NCBI RefSeq assembly: GCF_037811135.1 | Contig: NZ_CP149130.1 | Location: 4,304,501 to 4,368,500 of the forward strand | Direction of reading: 5' to 3' | Source of the DNA: Aeromonas rivipollensis | GTDB lineage: Bacteria > Pseudomonadota > Gammaproteobacteria > Enterobacterales > Aeromonadaceae | Length of the DNA stretch: 64,000 nucleotides | Part shown: in pieces, positions 9,507 to 19,299 of the stretch | How the letters are laid out: each line of letters begins with the position of its first letter | Numbering within the stretch: position 1 is the first letter of the stretch | Notes under the pieces: model-generated | What the model was told of the DNA's origin: nothing | The model's input: only the letters and a program-made list of their open reading frames with translations | Databases searched by the model: none | Position numbers and translations under genes: made by a program

Positions 9507-10838
9507 TCAGTCGGCAGCGTCTTCCCGCTCCAGCGCGCGATTGACCAGGGGCTCAGGCAGGGGCTTGGTGACCTCCACCCCCAGCTCGCGAAAACGCTCG
9601 GCCTGGGCGATCAGGTTGCCACGGCCGTTGACCAACCGCCCCATCGCCTTGTCGTAGCTCTCCTGCGCCTTGTGCAGGCTGCCCCCCATCTGCTGCATCT
9701 CCTCCACGAAGAGCCGCAGCTTCTCGTAGAGGCGGCCGGCCCGCTCCGCTATCTGGCGCGAGTTCTGGTTCTGCCGCTCGTAGCGCCACAGGTTCTCTAT
9801 GGTGCGCAGCGCCACCATCAGGTTGGTGGGGCTCACCAGCAGTATGTTGTGATCCAGCCCGTAGCGTACCAGGGAGGGGTCTGCCTCCAGGGCGGTGAGG
9901 AAGGCAGGCTCCACCGCCACGAACATCAGCACATAGTCCAGGGTGCGCACCCCGGGCAGTTGCTGGTAATCCTTGCGGCCCAGCTCGCGGATATGGTTGC
10001 GCACCGAGGCAACGTGCTCCTTGAGCGCCACCGCCTTCTCCAGCTCGTCGTCCGCGTTGTACCAGCGCTCGTAGGCGGTCAGCGACACCTTGGCGTCGAT
10101 GATGATGTCTTTGTCCTGGGGCAGGTGGACTATGACGTCGGGCTGATAGCGCTTGCCCTTGTCCACCTCGATGTTGACCTGGGTGTGATACTCGTGACCC
10201 TCCCGCAGGCCGCACTCGGAGAGGATGCGGGCCAGCACCACCTCCCCCCAGTTGCCCTGCTGCTTGCTGTCCCCCTTGAGGGCCCGGGTCAGGGCCGCTG
10301 CCTCTTCTGTCATGCGGGCATTGAGCTCGGCGAGGCGCTCCAGCTCGAACTTTAGGCTGTGGCGCTGTGCCGTCTCCTGAGCATGGGTCTCCCCCACCTG
10401 TCGACGAAAGCCCTCCAGCTGCTCCTTGAGCGGAGTCAGCAGCAGATCCAGGCTGTTCTGGTTCAGTTCGCGGAAATTGCCGGAGTTTTGTTCGAAGATG
10501 CGGTTGGCGAGGTTCTCGAACTGCTGACTGAGGCGCTGCTCAGCCTCTTGTTGCAACTGCAGCTTCTCGGCGCTGGCGATACGCTCGCTGCGCAGGGTGG
10601 CTTCGGCATCCTTGAGGCGGGCGGTGAGCTTGAGCAGCAGGGCCTGCTGCTGCTCCAGCTTCTGCTGGCCCAGCATCTTCTCGTCCTGCAGCTCGTCGAA
10701 CCTGTCCTGCAACGCCTGGTGGCGCTCCTCGGTGAGCATTGTCTCCTCACGGGCCGTGCGACGCCCCGCCAACCAGCCGAGGAGCAGGGCCAGCAGACCC
10801 GCCAGCAAGGCAGGCAGCCAGGTCGTCATCGGGATCAT
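9507..10838 (-). CDS. rmuC: DNA recombination protein RmuC
   Basis: RmuC restrains inversions at short inverted repeats and is predicted to have a nuclease-like core. The 443-residue product begins with a single membrane anchor (about 5-25), followed by a long coiled coil (about 30-180) and the conserved RmuC domain (GNWGEVVLARILSECGL, YQPDVIVHLPQDKDIIIDAKVS). The start at 10838 has GGAG six bases upstream; that ribosome site lies in a duplicated segment (see 10834-10967). The start codon overlaps the stop of a 28-residue chimeric mini-ORF as ATGA. Confidence 0.94.
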   Translation of the reverse strand: MIPMTTWLPALLAGLLALLLGWLAGRRTAREETMLTEERHQALQDRFDELQDEKMLGQQKLEQQQALLLKLTARLKDAEATLRSERIASAEKLQLQQEAEQRLSQQFENLANRIFEQNSGNFRELNQNSLDLLLTPLKEQLEGFRRQVGETHAQETAQRHSLKFELERLAELNARMTEEAAALTRALKGDSKQQGNWGEVVLARILSECGLREGHEYHTQVNIEVDKGKRYQPDVIVHLPQDKDIIIDAKVSLTAYERWYNADDELEKAVALKEHVASVRNHIRELGRKDYQQLPGVRTLDYVLMFVAVEPAFLTALEADPSLVRYGLDHNILLVSPTNLMVALRTIENLWRYERQNQNSRQIAERAGRLYEKLRLFVEEMQQMGGSLHKAQESYDKAMGRLVNGRGNLIAQAERFRELGVEVTKPLPEPLVNRALEREDAAD

Positions 10839-10967
10839 CGGCAGCTCCGCTGGCGCAAGAAGAGTGCGAGATAACGGCCAAGCCGAGGCCCTGACTGGAC
10901 ATCAACTCGTGCGGCGATCATCGGCGGCTCCGCTGGCGCAGGAAGAGCTCGAGATAACGGTTGAGCA
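10834..10967 (-). repeat. Tandem junction duplication before rmuC
   Basis: Two copies of a segment of about 48 bases, offset by 83 bases, carry the end of the small membrane gene (coding RYLELFLRQRSRR in one and RYLALFLRQRSCR in the other) plus the next gene's start region. They agree at roughly 41 of 47 positions. Confidence 0.85.
10835..10921 (-). CDS. Chimeric mini-ORF bridging small membrane gene and rmuC
   Basis: A 28-residue reading frame whose ATG overlaps the stop of the upstream small membrane gene (ATGA) and whose stop overlaps the rmuC start (ATGA). Its C-terminus (RYLALFLRQRSCR) repeats the end of the upstream protein, and its first codons (MIA) resemble the rmuC start (MIP). It is probably a scar of the local duplication that keeps the genes translationally coupled. 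Whether a peptide is made is unknown. Confidence 0.4.
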   Translation of the reverse strand: MIAARVDVQSGPRLGRYLALFLRQRSCR

Positions 10968-11133
10968 GCAACCAGAACAGCACATAGATGAGGTAGGCGG
11001 CCAGCACCACCCACTTGTGACTGTTGACCCCGGTGTCGAGCTCGGTGAACTCGATCTCCTTGATGCGGCAGTAGGCCCACATCAGCAGGGGGAAGATATA
11101 CAGCAGAGAAGCACGCCACAGAAATAACCACAT
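10918..11133 (-). CDS. Small conserved membrane protein
   Basis: A 71-residue protein with two predicted hydrophobic segments (about 3-20 and 42-58) and a basic C-terminus (FLRQRSRR). I do not recognise a family. It lies upstream of rmuC on the same strand and was probably directly coupled to it before the junction duplication. The start ATG at 11133 lacks a strong ribosome site. Confidence 0.6.
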   Translation of the reverse strand: MWLFLWRASLLYIFPLLMWAYCRIKEIEFTELDTGVNSHKWVVLAAYLIYVLFWLLLNRYLELFLRQRSRR

Positions 11134-11270
11134 GAGTTCATCAGATCCCGCAAAAAGACCCGCCTAGCTTACACAAGGGCAACCCGGCTTGCGATCCTGG
11201 CTGGCGCTATTCTCTGGCTTGCCGGCGGAAAACTGGATAAAATTAACCCCTAATAGGTATAGGGGTGAGC

Positions 11271-11783
11271 ATGACTCATTTTTTCTGTCGCTGGCTGACG
11301 CACGCACTGGGGGGCCCCCGCAAACCGGACATGGTTTGCCACGAGGCGCGCCCGCCCTGGGCCATTGAAGAGTCGCAATTCCTCGCTCTGTGCCGCCGCT
11401 GCGGCGAGTGCTTCAAGGCCTGCCCCAACGGCCTGCTCAAACCCGCCGACCAGCCCGAATATGTCGGTACCCCCATAGCCGGCACCCCTGTGCTGGATCT
11501 CGCCTGCGGCCAGTGCAGCTACTGCGGCAGCTGCGCCAGAGCCTGTCCCACCGGAGCGCTGGACCTGCGGCTCGGCCGCCAAGTGCAGACCCGGGTCAGG
11601 ATAGAGGCGAGCTGTCAGGCCCGTCAGGGCTTCTACTGCCTGCTGTGCGAGGATGCCTGCCCCCAGCAGGCGATCAAGGCCAGCAGCGAGGGGGTAAGCG
11701 TCAACATGGCGGCCTGCGACGGTTGCGGCGCCTGCGGCCTCGCCTGCCTGCACGGCGCCATCACCCTGATCCCCCAGCTCTGA
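11271..11783 (+). CDS. napF: NapF-type ferredoxin, four [4Fe-4S] motifs
   Basis: A 170-residue cytoplasmic iron-sulfur protein. Cysteine clusters occur at CRRCGECFKACPNG, CGQCSYCGSCARACPTG, CLLCEDACPQ and CDGCGACGLACLHG, which matches NapF, thought to assist maturation or electron supply of periplasmic nitrate reductase. No other nap genes are adjacent, which is unusual. The ATG at 11271 (AGGGG ribosome site) is preferred over the in-frame GTG at 11265. It is convergent with nsrR. Confidence 0.8.
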   Translation: MTHFFCRWLTHALGGPRKPDMVCHEARPPWAIEESQFLALCRRCGECFKACPNGLLKPADQPEYVGTPIAGTPVLDLACGQCSYCGSCARACPTGALDLRLGRQVQTRVRIEASCQARQGFYCLLCEDACPQQAIKASSEGVSVNMAACDGCGACGLACLHGAITLIPQL

Positions 11784-11837
11784 CGACTCCGGCATCCGAC
11801 GCACTCACATCCGCCCCCGGCATTCATGCCAGACAGC

Positions 11838-11861
11838 AAAAAGGGCCCTCGGGGCCCTTTC
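11838..11861. terminator. Bidirectional terminator between napF and nsrR
   Basis: AAAGGGCCC TCG GGGCCCTTT forms a perfect 9-base-pair stem with a three-base loop, with an A-run to the left and T residues to the right. It serves the convergent napF and nsrR genes. Confidence 0.85.
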
Positions 11862-11874
11862 ACCGTCATGACCC

Positions 11875-12327
11875 TCAGGCCATGGTCAGGATATTGTCCT
11901 GCTCGATGCCAAGCAGGTGGCACAGCCGGGTGGGATCCCGCACCGCATCCGCCAGCGTGTATTCCCCCAGCACCTCGAGGAAGGCGTTCATGGCGCGGCG
12001 CAGTATGCCCTGGATGCGGCAGCCGCCGGAGAGGCGGCAGTTCTCACGCTTGCAATCCACCGGGCAGAGCACGTGCTCCATGTCCATCACCACATCGCGC
12101 AGGTTGATGGAGACGGCTGAGCGACCGAGACGGATGCCACCATGCTTGCCACGTACCGTTTCGATGTACCCCTTGATGCCGAGCTGATGCACTATCTTGA
12201 CCACGTGGTTGCGGGAGATGGCGAAGGTGTCGGCCACTTCCGTGATGGTCGACAGGCGATCACCGGGCTGGATAGCCAGAAAGGTCAGGGTACGCAGGGC
12301 GTAGTCGGTAAATCGTGTCAGTTGCAT
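11875..12327 (-). CDS. nsrR: Nitric-oxide-sensitive repressor NsrR (Rrf2 family)
   Basis: A 150-residue Rrf2 regulator that begins MQLTRFTDYALRTL like NsrR, with a winged helix (about 25-65) and a cysteine cluster C88, C92, C97, C103 in CPVDCKRENCRLSGGC that would ligate an NO-sensitive Fe-S cluster. It represses nitrosative-stress genes in relatives. An NsrR-like half-site (AAGATGTA) lies about 150 bases upstream of its start, so autoregulation is possible. It is the convergent neighbour of napF. Confidence 0.88.
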   Translation of the reverse strand: MQLTRFTDYALRTLTFLAIQPGDRLSTITEVADTFAISRNHVVKIVHQLGIKGYIETVRGKHGGIRLGRSAVSINLRDVVMDMEHVLCPVDCKRENCRLSGGCRIQGILRRAMNAFLEVLGEYTLADAVRDPTRLCHLLGIEQDNILTMA

Positions 12328-12614
12328 GGTCGCACTTGCCTCTTACTACAAGCCAGAAATCAGGACGACAGCCAGTGGCCAGAGAGGTGAGACTGCACGT
12401 GCGCCCGCACAGGTGTCGCTTCTTCAGCCGGGTCGTGGAGTGACAAGGTTAAGAGCAGCTCTGGCGGGTGTCGACGAAGATGTACATAAATCGACACTTT
12501 CTTTGATTGATCGCAAACTTGCCGGCTCGGGGCGGGGTTTTGGCCATTTCCGGCGGCTAAACTCCATCGGCAGGCAGGGGACAACAGTCCGGCCAGCGGG
12601 CCGGTTCGCGGCTG
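12328..12614. other. nsrR upstream region (287 bp, no gene)
   Basis: No convincing gene is present; a 74-codon minus frame here has no family resemblance or ribosome site. The stretch must hold the nsrR promoter. It contains the half-site AAGATGTA (12478-12485) enclosed by an inverted repeat TGTCGA (12470-12475) / TCGACA (12492-12497), and is less GC-rich around 12470-12520, as expected for a promoter. Confidence 0.5.
12470..12497. promoter_or_regulatory. Candidate NsrR operator / inverted repeat
   Basis: TGTCGA-N16-TCGACA surrounds AAGATGTACATAAAT, which matches one half of the NsrR consensus (AAGATGYATTT). The second half-site is poor, so this is a tentative autoregulatory site. Confidence 0.35.
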
Positions 12615-13454
12615 TCAGTGGGGATGTTTCAGCCAGGTTTTCAGGGCCTGGGAGGGGATGGAGCTCTCGGAGGCGACCGCGAAGGCGCCCCAGTCCACCG
12701 CACACTGCAGGGCATCCCCCATCGCCATGCCCCGGGCCAGACCGTGGATAAGGCCGCCGGCGAAGGCATCTCCCGCCCCCGTGGTGTCGACCACGGACAC
12801 CGGCCGCGCCGCCACCCGCACCTGCTCCTCGCCGTGGATGGCAACGGCCCCCGCCTTGCCCTCGGTCAGCACCAGCCATTCGAGCTGCTCCCCAGCGAGC
12901 TCCCGGGCATGCCGCCAGGGATCGCCCACCTCGGCGAGATCGGCGCGGGAGGCCACCAGCACGTGGCAGGGGCGGCGGCTCTGCCCGCCCTTGGGGTACT
13001 GGGCCACCACGAAGCTTCTGGCGAGCATCTGGCGCATGTAGCCGATGATGGCGGTGCCGGGATAGTTCACGTAGAGACAGTCCACCCCCTCCAGCGGCAA
13101 GTCGCCAGGCAGATCCGGGCGGCGCGGTCGCCTTAGAATGGTGCGCTCCCCGGTGGAGTCCACCAGCACCAGCAGCTCCCCCGTCTCGCCGCCAAAGCGC
13201 TCCACGTGGGAACAGTCCAGCCCATGGCCCGTCGCCTGCTCCAGCAGCCAGTCGCCGGTCTCGTCCAGCCCAATGCGGGAGGCAATGATGACCTCGTGCC
13301 CCGCCCACACCAGCCCTATGCCGGTGTTGGCGGCGCCGCCGCCGAGCCTGCGCCCCTGATCAACGTATTGCATCCGTGCCCCCGCCACCAGGGGTTCGGC
13401 CAGGGAGAGCACATGATCACAGTTGAGATTGGCAAGCAGCAGGATGCGGGACAT
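12615..13454 (-). CDS. PfkB-family carbohydrate kinase
   Basis: A 279-residue ribokinase-like sugar kinase. The substrate-side motif GGGAANTG is at 38-45, and the C-terminal signature DTTGAGDAFAGG is at 223-234 with catalytic base D229. The substrate cannot be told from sequence; ribose, fructose, tagatose-phosphate or nucleoside kinases share this fold. It lies about 60 bases downstream of the CysB-type regulator on the same strand. Confidence 0.85.
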   Translation of the reverse strand: MSRILLLANLNCDHVLSLAEPLVAGARMQYVDQGRRLGGGAANTGIGLVWAGHEVIIASRIGLDETGDWLLEQATGHGLDCSHVERFGGETGELLVLVDSTGERTILRRPRRPDLPGDLPLEGVDCLYVNYPGTAIIGYMRQMLARSFVVAQYPKGGQSRRPCHVLVASRADLAEVGDPWRHARELAGEQLEWLVLTEGKAGAVAIHGEEQVRVAARPVSVVDTTGAGDAFAGGLIHGLARGMAMGDALQCAVDWGAFAVASESSIPSQALKTWLKHPH

Positions 13455-13514
13455 GGGGACCTCGGCAGGGCGGGTCCGGCATCCAGCGGCACCGGACCGA
13501 TGACGGAAGACGAC

Positions 13515-14486
13515 TCAGTAGACGGGCAGTTCCACCCCGACCAGCAGTTCGTCGATGCGCGCCTGGGTCGGCTGCTGCATCACGTTCTGGATCATCTCCT
13601 TGGTGAGATGGGGGGAGAAGGAGCTGATGAAGTCATACATGTAGTTCTGCAGCAGTATGCTCTTGCTGAAGCAGAGCTGGGCCGGGCAGGGCTCGAACAG
13701 GTGCTCCAGGTTGATGGCCACCAGGCTGGGGGCATCGTGGTCGTTGGCCACCAAGGACGAGATGATGCCGATGCCAAAGCCCAGTTCCACGTAGCGCTTG
13801 ATGACGCCCGCATCCATCACAGTCATGTAGTAGTTGGGGCTGAGGCCGGCCGCCTGGAACACCCTGTCCTGCACCTGACGCCCGGTGGCGCCGCTCTCGT
13901 AGCTGAGGATGGGGTACTGGCAGAGCTGCTCCAGGGTCGGTTTCTTCACCTTGGCCAGGGGATGATCCTGCGGCACCACCAGCGACAGGGTCCAGAGGTA
14001 GGCGGGCAGCGCGATCAGCTCCTTGTCGAAGCCTATCTCGTGGGCCACGATGGAAAAATCCGAGTAACCCTTGCTGATCTGCTCCTTGGTGGCCGACATC
14101 ACGGGGTGCAGGTGGAACGAGATCTTGGGGTACTTCTTGGTGAAATAGGTGACGCTTTTCGGTAGCAGGTAGCGGGCTATGGTGTGGGTGGTGTGGATGT
14201 TGAGGGTACCCACTGTCGGATCCAGGTACTCCCGGGAGATGGCCTTGATCTTGCTCTCTATGTTGAGCATGGCCTCGGCGCACTTGATGATCTCCTCCCC
14301 CACAGGGGTGATCCTGTGCAGGTGCTTGCCGCGACGCTCGAAGATGCGCACCCCCAGCTCGCTCTCCAGCAAGCCGATCTGCTTGCTCACCCCAGGCTGG
14401 CTGGTATAGAGCGCATCGGAAGCGACGGAGACGTTGAGATTGTGGTCCCGCACCGCGATCAGATACTTCAACTGCTGTAGTTTCAA
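13515..14486 (-). CDS. cysB: CysB-type LysR transcriptional regulator
   Basis: A 323-residue LysR regulator very close in plan to CysB (324 residues): it begins (M)KLQQLKYLIAV, has a winged helix at about 19-38 (ASDALYTSQPGVSKQIGLLE) and a long periplasmic-binding-like effector domain. CysB activates sulfate assimilation genes in response to N-acetylserine. The conserved start is a TTG at 14486 after GAGGG; the frame extends upstream without family similarity. No cys genes adjoin it, so a CysB paralogue is possible. Confidence 0.82.
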   Translation of the reverse strand: MKLQQLKYLIAVRDHNLNVSVASDALYTSQPGVSKQIGLLESELGVRIFERRGKHLHRITPVGEEIIKCAEAMLNIESKIKAISREYLDPTVGTLNIHTTHTIARYLLPKSVTYFTKKYPKISFHLHPVMSATKEQISKGYSDFSIVAHEIGFDKELIALPAYLWTLSLVVPQDHPLAKVKKPTLEQLCQYPILSYESGATGRQVQDRVFQAAGLSPNYYMTVMDAGVIKRYVELGFGIGIISSLVANDHDAPSLVAINLEHLFEPCPAQLCFSKSILLQNYMYDFISSFSPHLTKEMIQNVMQQPTQARIDELLVGVELPVY

Positions 14487-14641
14487 GGTTGCACCCTCAC
14501 AGGCTGGCGCGGCTGTCATCAGATGGACAAGGCCGCCACAAATGGCGGCCAGTGTACCATCCGAACTCGGCATATCACCGCTTGATCCTTCATTTTGCTA
14601 CAAAATCTAGCATCTGCCGGGGGGATATGACAAACGGACGC

Positions 14642-15370
14642 TCAGCGCACGGCGGGGCCGACCGGCAGCATGCCGAGGAACTGCAGCAGCCACTGCATCA
14701 TGGTGGCCGAGTCCACTTCTCCCTCCAGGGAGGAGAGGCTGCTCTGGTAGTGCTCGTCGGGCAACCGATCCCGCCGCCGCTCGATCAGCGCCCGGTTGTA
14801 CTCCACCGAAAACTCCGGATGACCCTGGATGGCGACTATGTGATCCCCCTGCAGGAACATGAAGTTCGGGCAAAAATCGTTGCCCGCCAGCAGGGTCGCC
14901 CCCGGTGGCAGCTGCTCCACCTGATCCTGGTGACTGGCCAGGATCCGTATGGTCTCCAGCCCCGGTTGCATCCAGGGTTTCGCCTCCTGCATGGGGTGGA
15001 CGGAGACGCCGAGCCCCCAGCCCTTGGTGGACTTCACCACCTCCCCCCCCAGCGCCTGGGCGATCACCTGATGGCCGAAGCAGATGCCGGCCAGCTTGAC
15101 GTTGGCATCGTGGGCCCGCCGGATCCAGTCGCGCAGCGCCAGGATCCAGGGGATGTCGCTGTAGGCATCGTGGCGCGATCCTGTGATGAGCCAGGCATCG
15201 CACTCGTTCAAGTCGCTCGGCAGCTCCCCATCGAGCGCCGACCAGACCCTGTATTCCAACGCCGGGGCCAGCGCCCGGAAGCCCTTGATAAACATCTCGG
15301 AGTAAACGGGGCCGAAACTCCCAACCAAGTCGGGGTCCAGCCGGTCACAATCGAGAATTCCCAGTCGCAT
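14642..15370 (-). CDS. Class I glutamine amidotransferase (GMP-synthase-like)
   Basis: A 242-residue stand-alone class I glutaminase domain. The triad is C97 in GICFGHQ, H184 and E186 in QGHPEFS. It has no synthetase partner domain. It lies downstream of the semialdehyde dehydrogenase and aminotransferase genes, so it probably acts in polyamine or amino-acid catabolism, for example hydrolysing a gamma-glutamyl compound; this is inference from context. It differs from PuuD, the gamma-glutamyl-GABA hydrolase of E. coli. Confidence 0.8.
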   Translation of the reverse strand: MRLGILDCDRLDPDLVGSFGPVYSEMFIKGFRALAPALEYRVWSALDGELPSDLNECDAWLITGSRHDAYSDIPWILALRDWIRRAHDANVKLAGICFGHQVIAQALGGEVVKSTKGWGLGVSVHPMQEAKPWMQPGLETIRILASHQDQVEQLPPGATLLAGNDFCPNFMFLQGDHIVAIQGHPEFSVEYNRALIERRRDRLPDEHYQSSLSSLEGEVDSATMMQWLLQFLGMLPVGPAVR

Positions 15371-15453
15371 CTGTTACTCCTTCACAGGGATAGCGGGACA
15401 CGCCGGCGGACTCCTTCCGCCGGGCCATGCCAGGGCTAGCTGCTGCATGTTGA

Positions 15454-16950
<1,497 letters not shown>

Positions 16951-17054
16951 AAATCCTCCGTGATGGGTCATTCGCGTCATCCCTGCGCGCGGCCGTGGGC
17001 ATCAGGCACAGGAAGAGGGCGCCCGGCGGGCGCCATGCAACAAAGGGTGAAAGA

Positions 17055-18386
<1,332 letters not shown>

Positions 18387-18436
18387 GGTCACCTCATCCT
18401 TAAGGCGTTTAGTAACACTTGGCTGATGCCTATTAA

Positions 18437-18445
18437 ATTAAACAC
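18437..18445 (-). promoter_or_regulatory. GTGTTTAAT motif upstream of bauA
   Basis: The minus strand reads GTGTTTAAT about 50 bases before the aminotransferase start. The same nonamer occurs before puuC (19205-19213), with an 8-of-9 match before the puuR-like gene (18512-18520). This suggests a shared operator. Confidence 0.45.
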
Positions 18446-18455
18446 CTGAATCCAT

Positions 18456-18478
18456 AAAAAAGGGCCTTTTATCGCCCT
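18456..18478. terminator. Weak hairpin in the bauA/puuR intergenic region
   Basis: AGGGC...GCCCT with an A-run to the left forms a small hairpin between the divergent genes. It is too weak and too oddly placed to be a confident terminator. Confidence 0.25.
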
Positions 18479-18511
18479 GCTTGGTGTCACCCCCCAGGGG
18501 TGGTATAAGAT

Positions 18512-18520
18512 ATTTAACAC
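18512..18520 (-). promoter_or_regulatory. GTGTTAAAT motif upstream of puuR-like gene
   Basis: Near copy (8 of 9) of the GTGTTTAAT nonamer found before bauA and puuC, about 40 bases before the regulator start, in an AT-rich promoter-like stretch. Confidence 0.4.
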
Positions 18521-18558
18521 AATTTTAATAATAGTAAACAGTCAAGGAGTGTCTATCG

Positions 18559-19101
18559 ATGGATATCGGTCACCGCCTCAAGGCGGTTCGCACCAAGGCG
18601 GCCCTCTCCCAGCGCGAGCTGGCCAAGCGCTCCGGTGTGACCAACGGTTTTATCTCCCAGATCGAGAAAAATCAGGTGAGCCCCTCGGTCGCGTCGCTGC
18701 GCAAGGTGCTGGAAGGCATCCCCATGTCCCTCGCCAGCTTCTTCACCGATGAGACGGAGATGGATTCCGAGGTGATCTTCCGCGCGGACGACATGCCGGA
18801 TCTCGGCACCCACCCCATCAGCTACCGTCTGGTGGGCCACAGCCGGGCCAACCGTGCCATCGGCATGATGCAGGAGGTACTTCCCCCGGGCGCCGACACC
18901 GGCGACGACATGCTGAGCCACGAGGGGGAAGAGTGCGGCATCGTCATCCAGGGCCAGGTGGAGGTCACCGTCGGCGAGCAGGTACATCTGCTGGCCCCCG
19001 GTGATGGCTACTACTTCGACAGCCGCACCCCGCACCGTTTCCGCAACGTGGGGGAGCAGGAGTGCGTGCTTATCTCGGCCAACACGCCAGCCAGCTTCTG
19101 A
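18559..19101 (+). CDS. puuR: PuuR-like XRE/cupin transcriptional regulator
   Basis: A 180-residue regulator with an N-terminal XRE helix-turn-helix (about 8-60, QRELAKRSGVTNGFISQIEK) and a C-terminal cupin (about 105-175). It ends SANTPASF, closely matching the end of E. coli PuuR (SAHTPTTF; 185 residues), the repressor of putrescine degradation. It lies between the divergent aminotransferase operon and puuC, both of which carry the shared nonamer, so it probably controls both. Confidence 0.82.
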   Translation: MDIGHRLKAVRTKAALSQRELAKRSGVTNGFISQIEKNQVSPSVASLRKVLEGIPMSLASFFTDETEMDSEVIFRADDMPDLGTHPISYRLVGHSRANRAIGMMQEVLPPGADTGDDMLSHEGEECGIVIQGQVEVTVGEQVHLLAPGDGYYFDSRTPHRFRNVGEQECVLISANTPASF

Positions 19102-19204
19102 TCCCCATGGGTGACCAGGGCCGCTCGCCACTCCACGAGACGGCCCTGCCGCCTGGGTAAAGTCCGCCGCAGCTCGGGGTCTTTTCTCCGACATTGGGCG
19201 GCAA

Positions 19205-19213
19205 GTGTTTAAT
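19205..19213 (+). promoter_or_regulatory. GTGTTTAAT motif upstream of puuC
   Basis: Exact copy of the nonamer seen before bauA, 87 bases before the puuC start, in an AT-rich stretch that probably holds the puuC promoter. Confidence 0.45.
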
Positions 19214-19299
19214 GAATTGTTACAAGATGGATTTACAAGCGGCAGGATGTTTAGCATATTGATACGCGGAGACTATCTTTGCCGGTTCAAGGAGTGAAC

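Noticed and set aside
11240-11262. FNR or NarL/NarP binding site before napF
   Set aside because: A single NarL-like heptamer (ATAGGTA) is present, but the second half has wrong sequence or spacing and no FNR consensus is visible.
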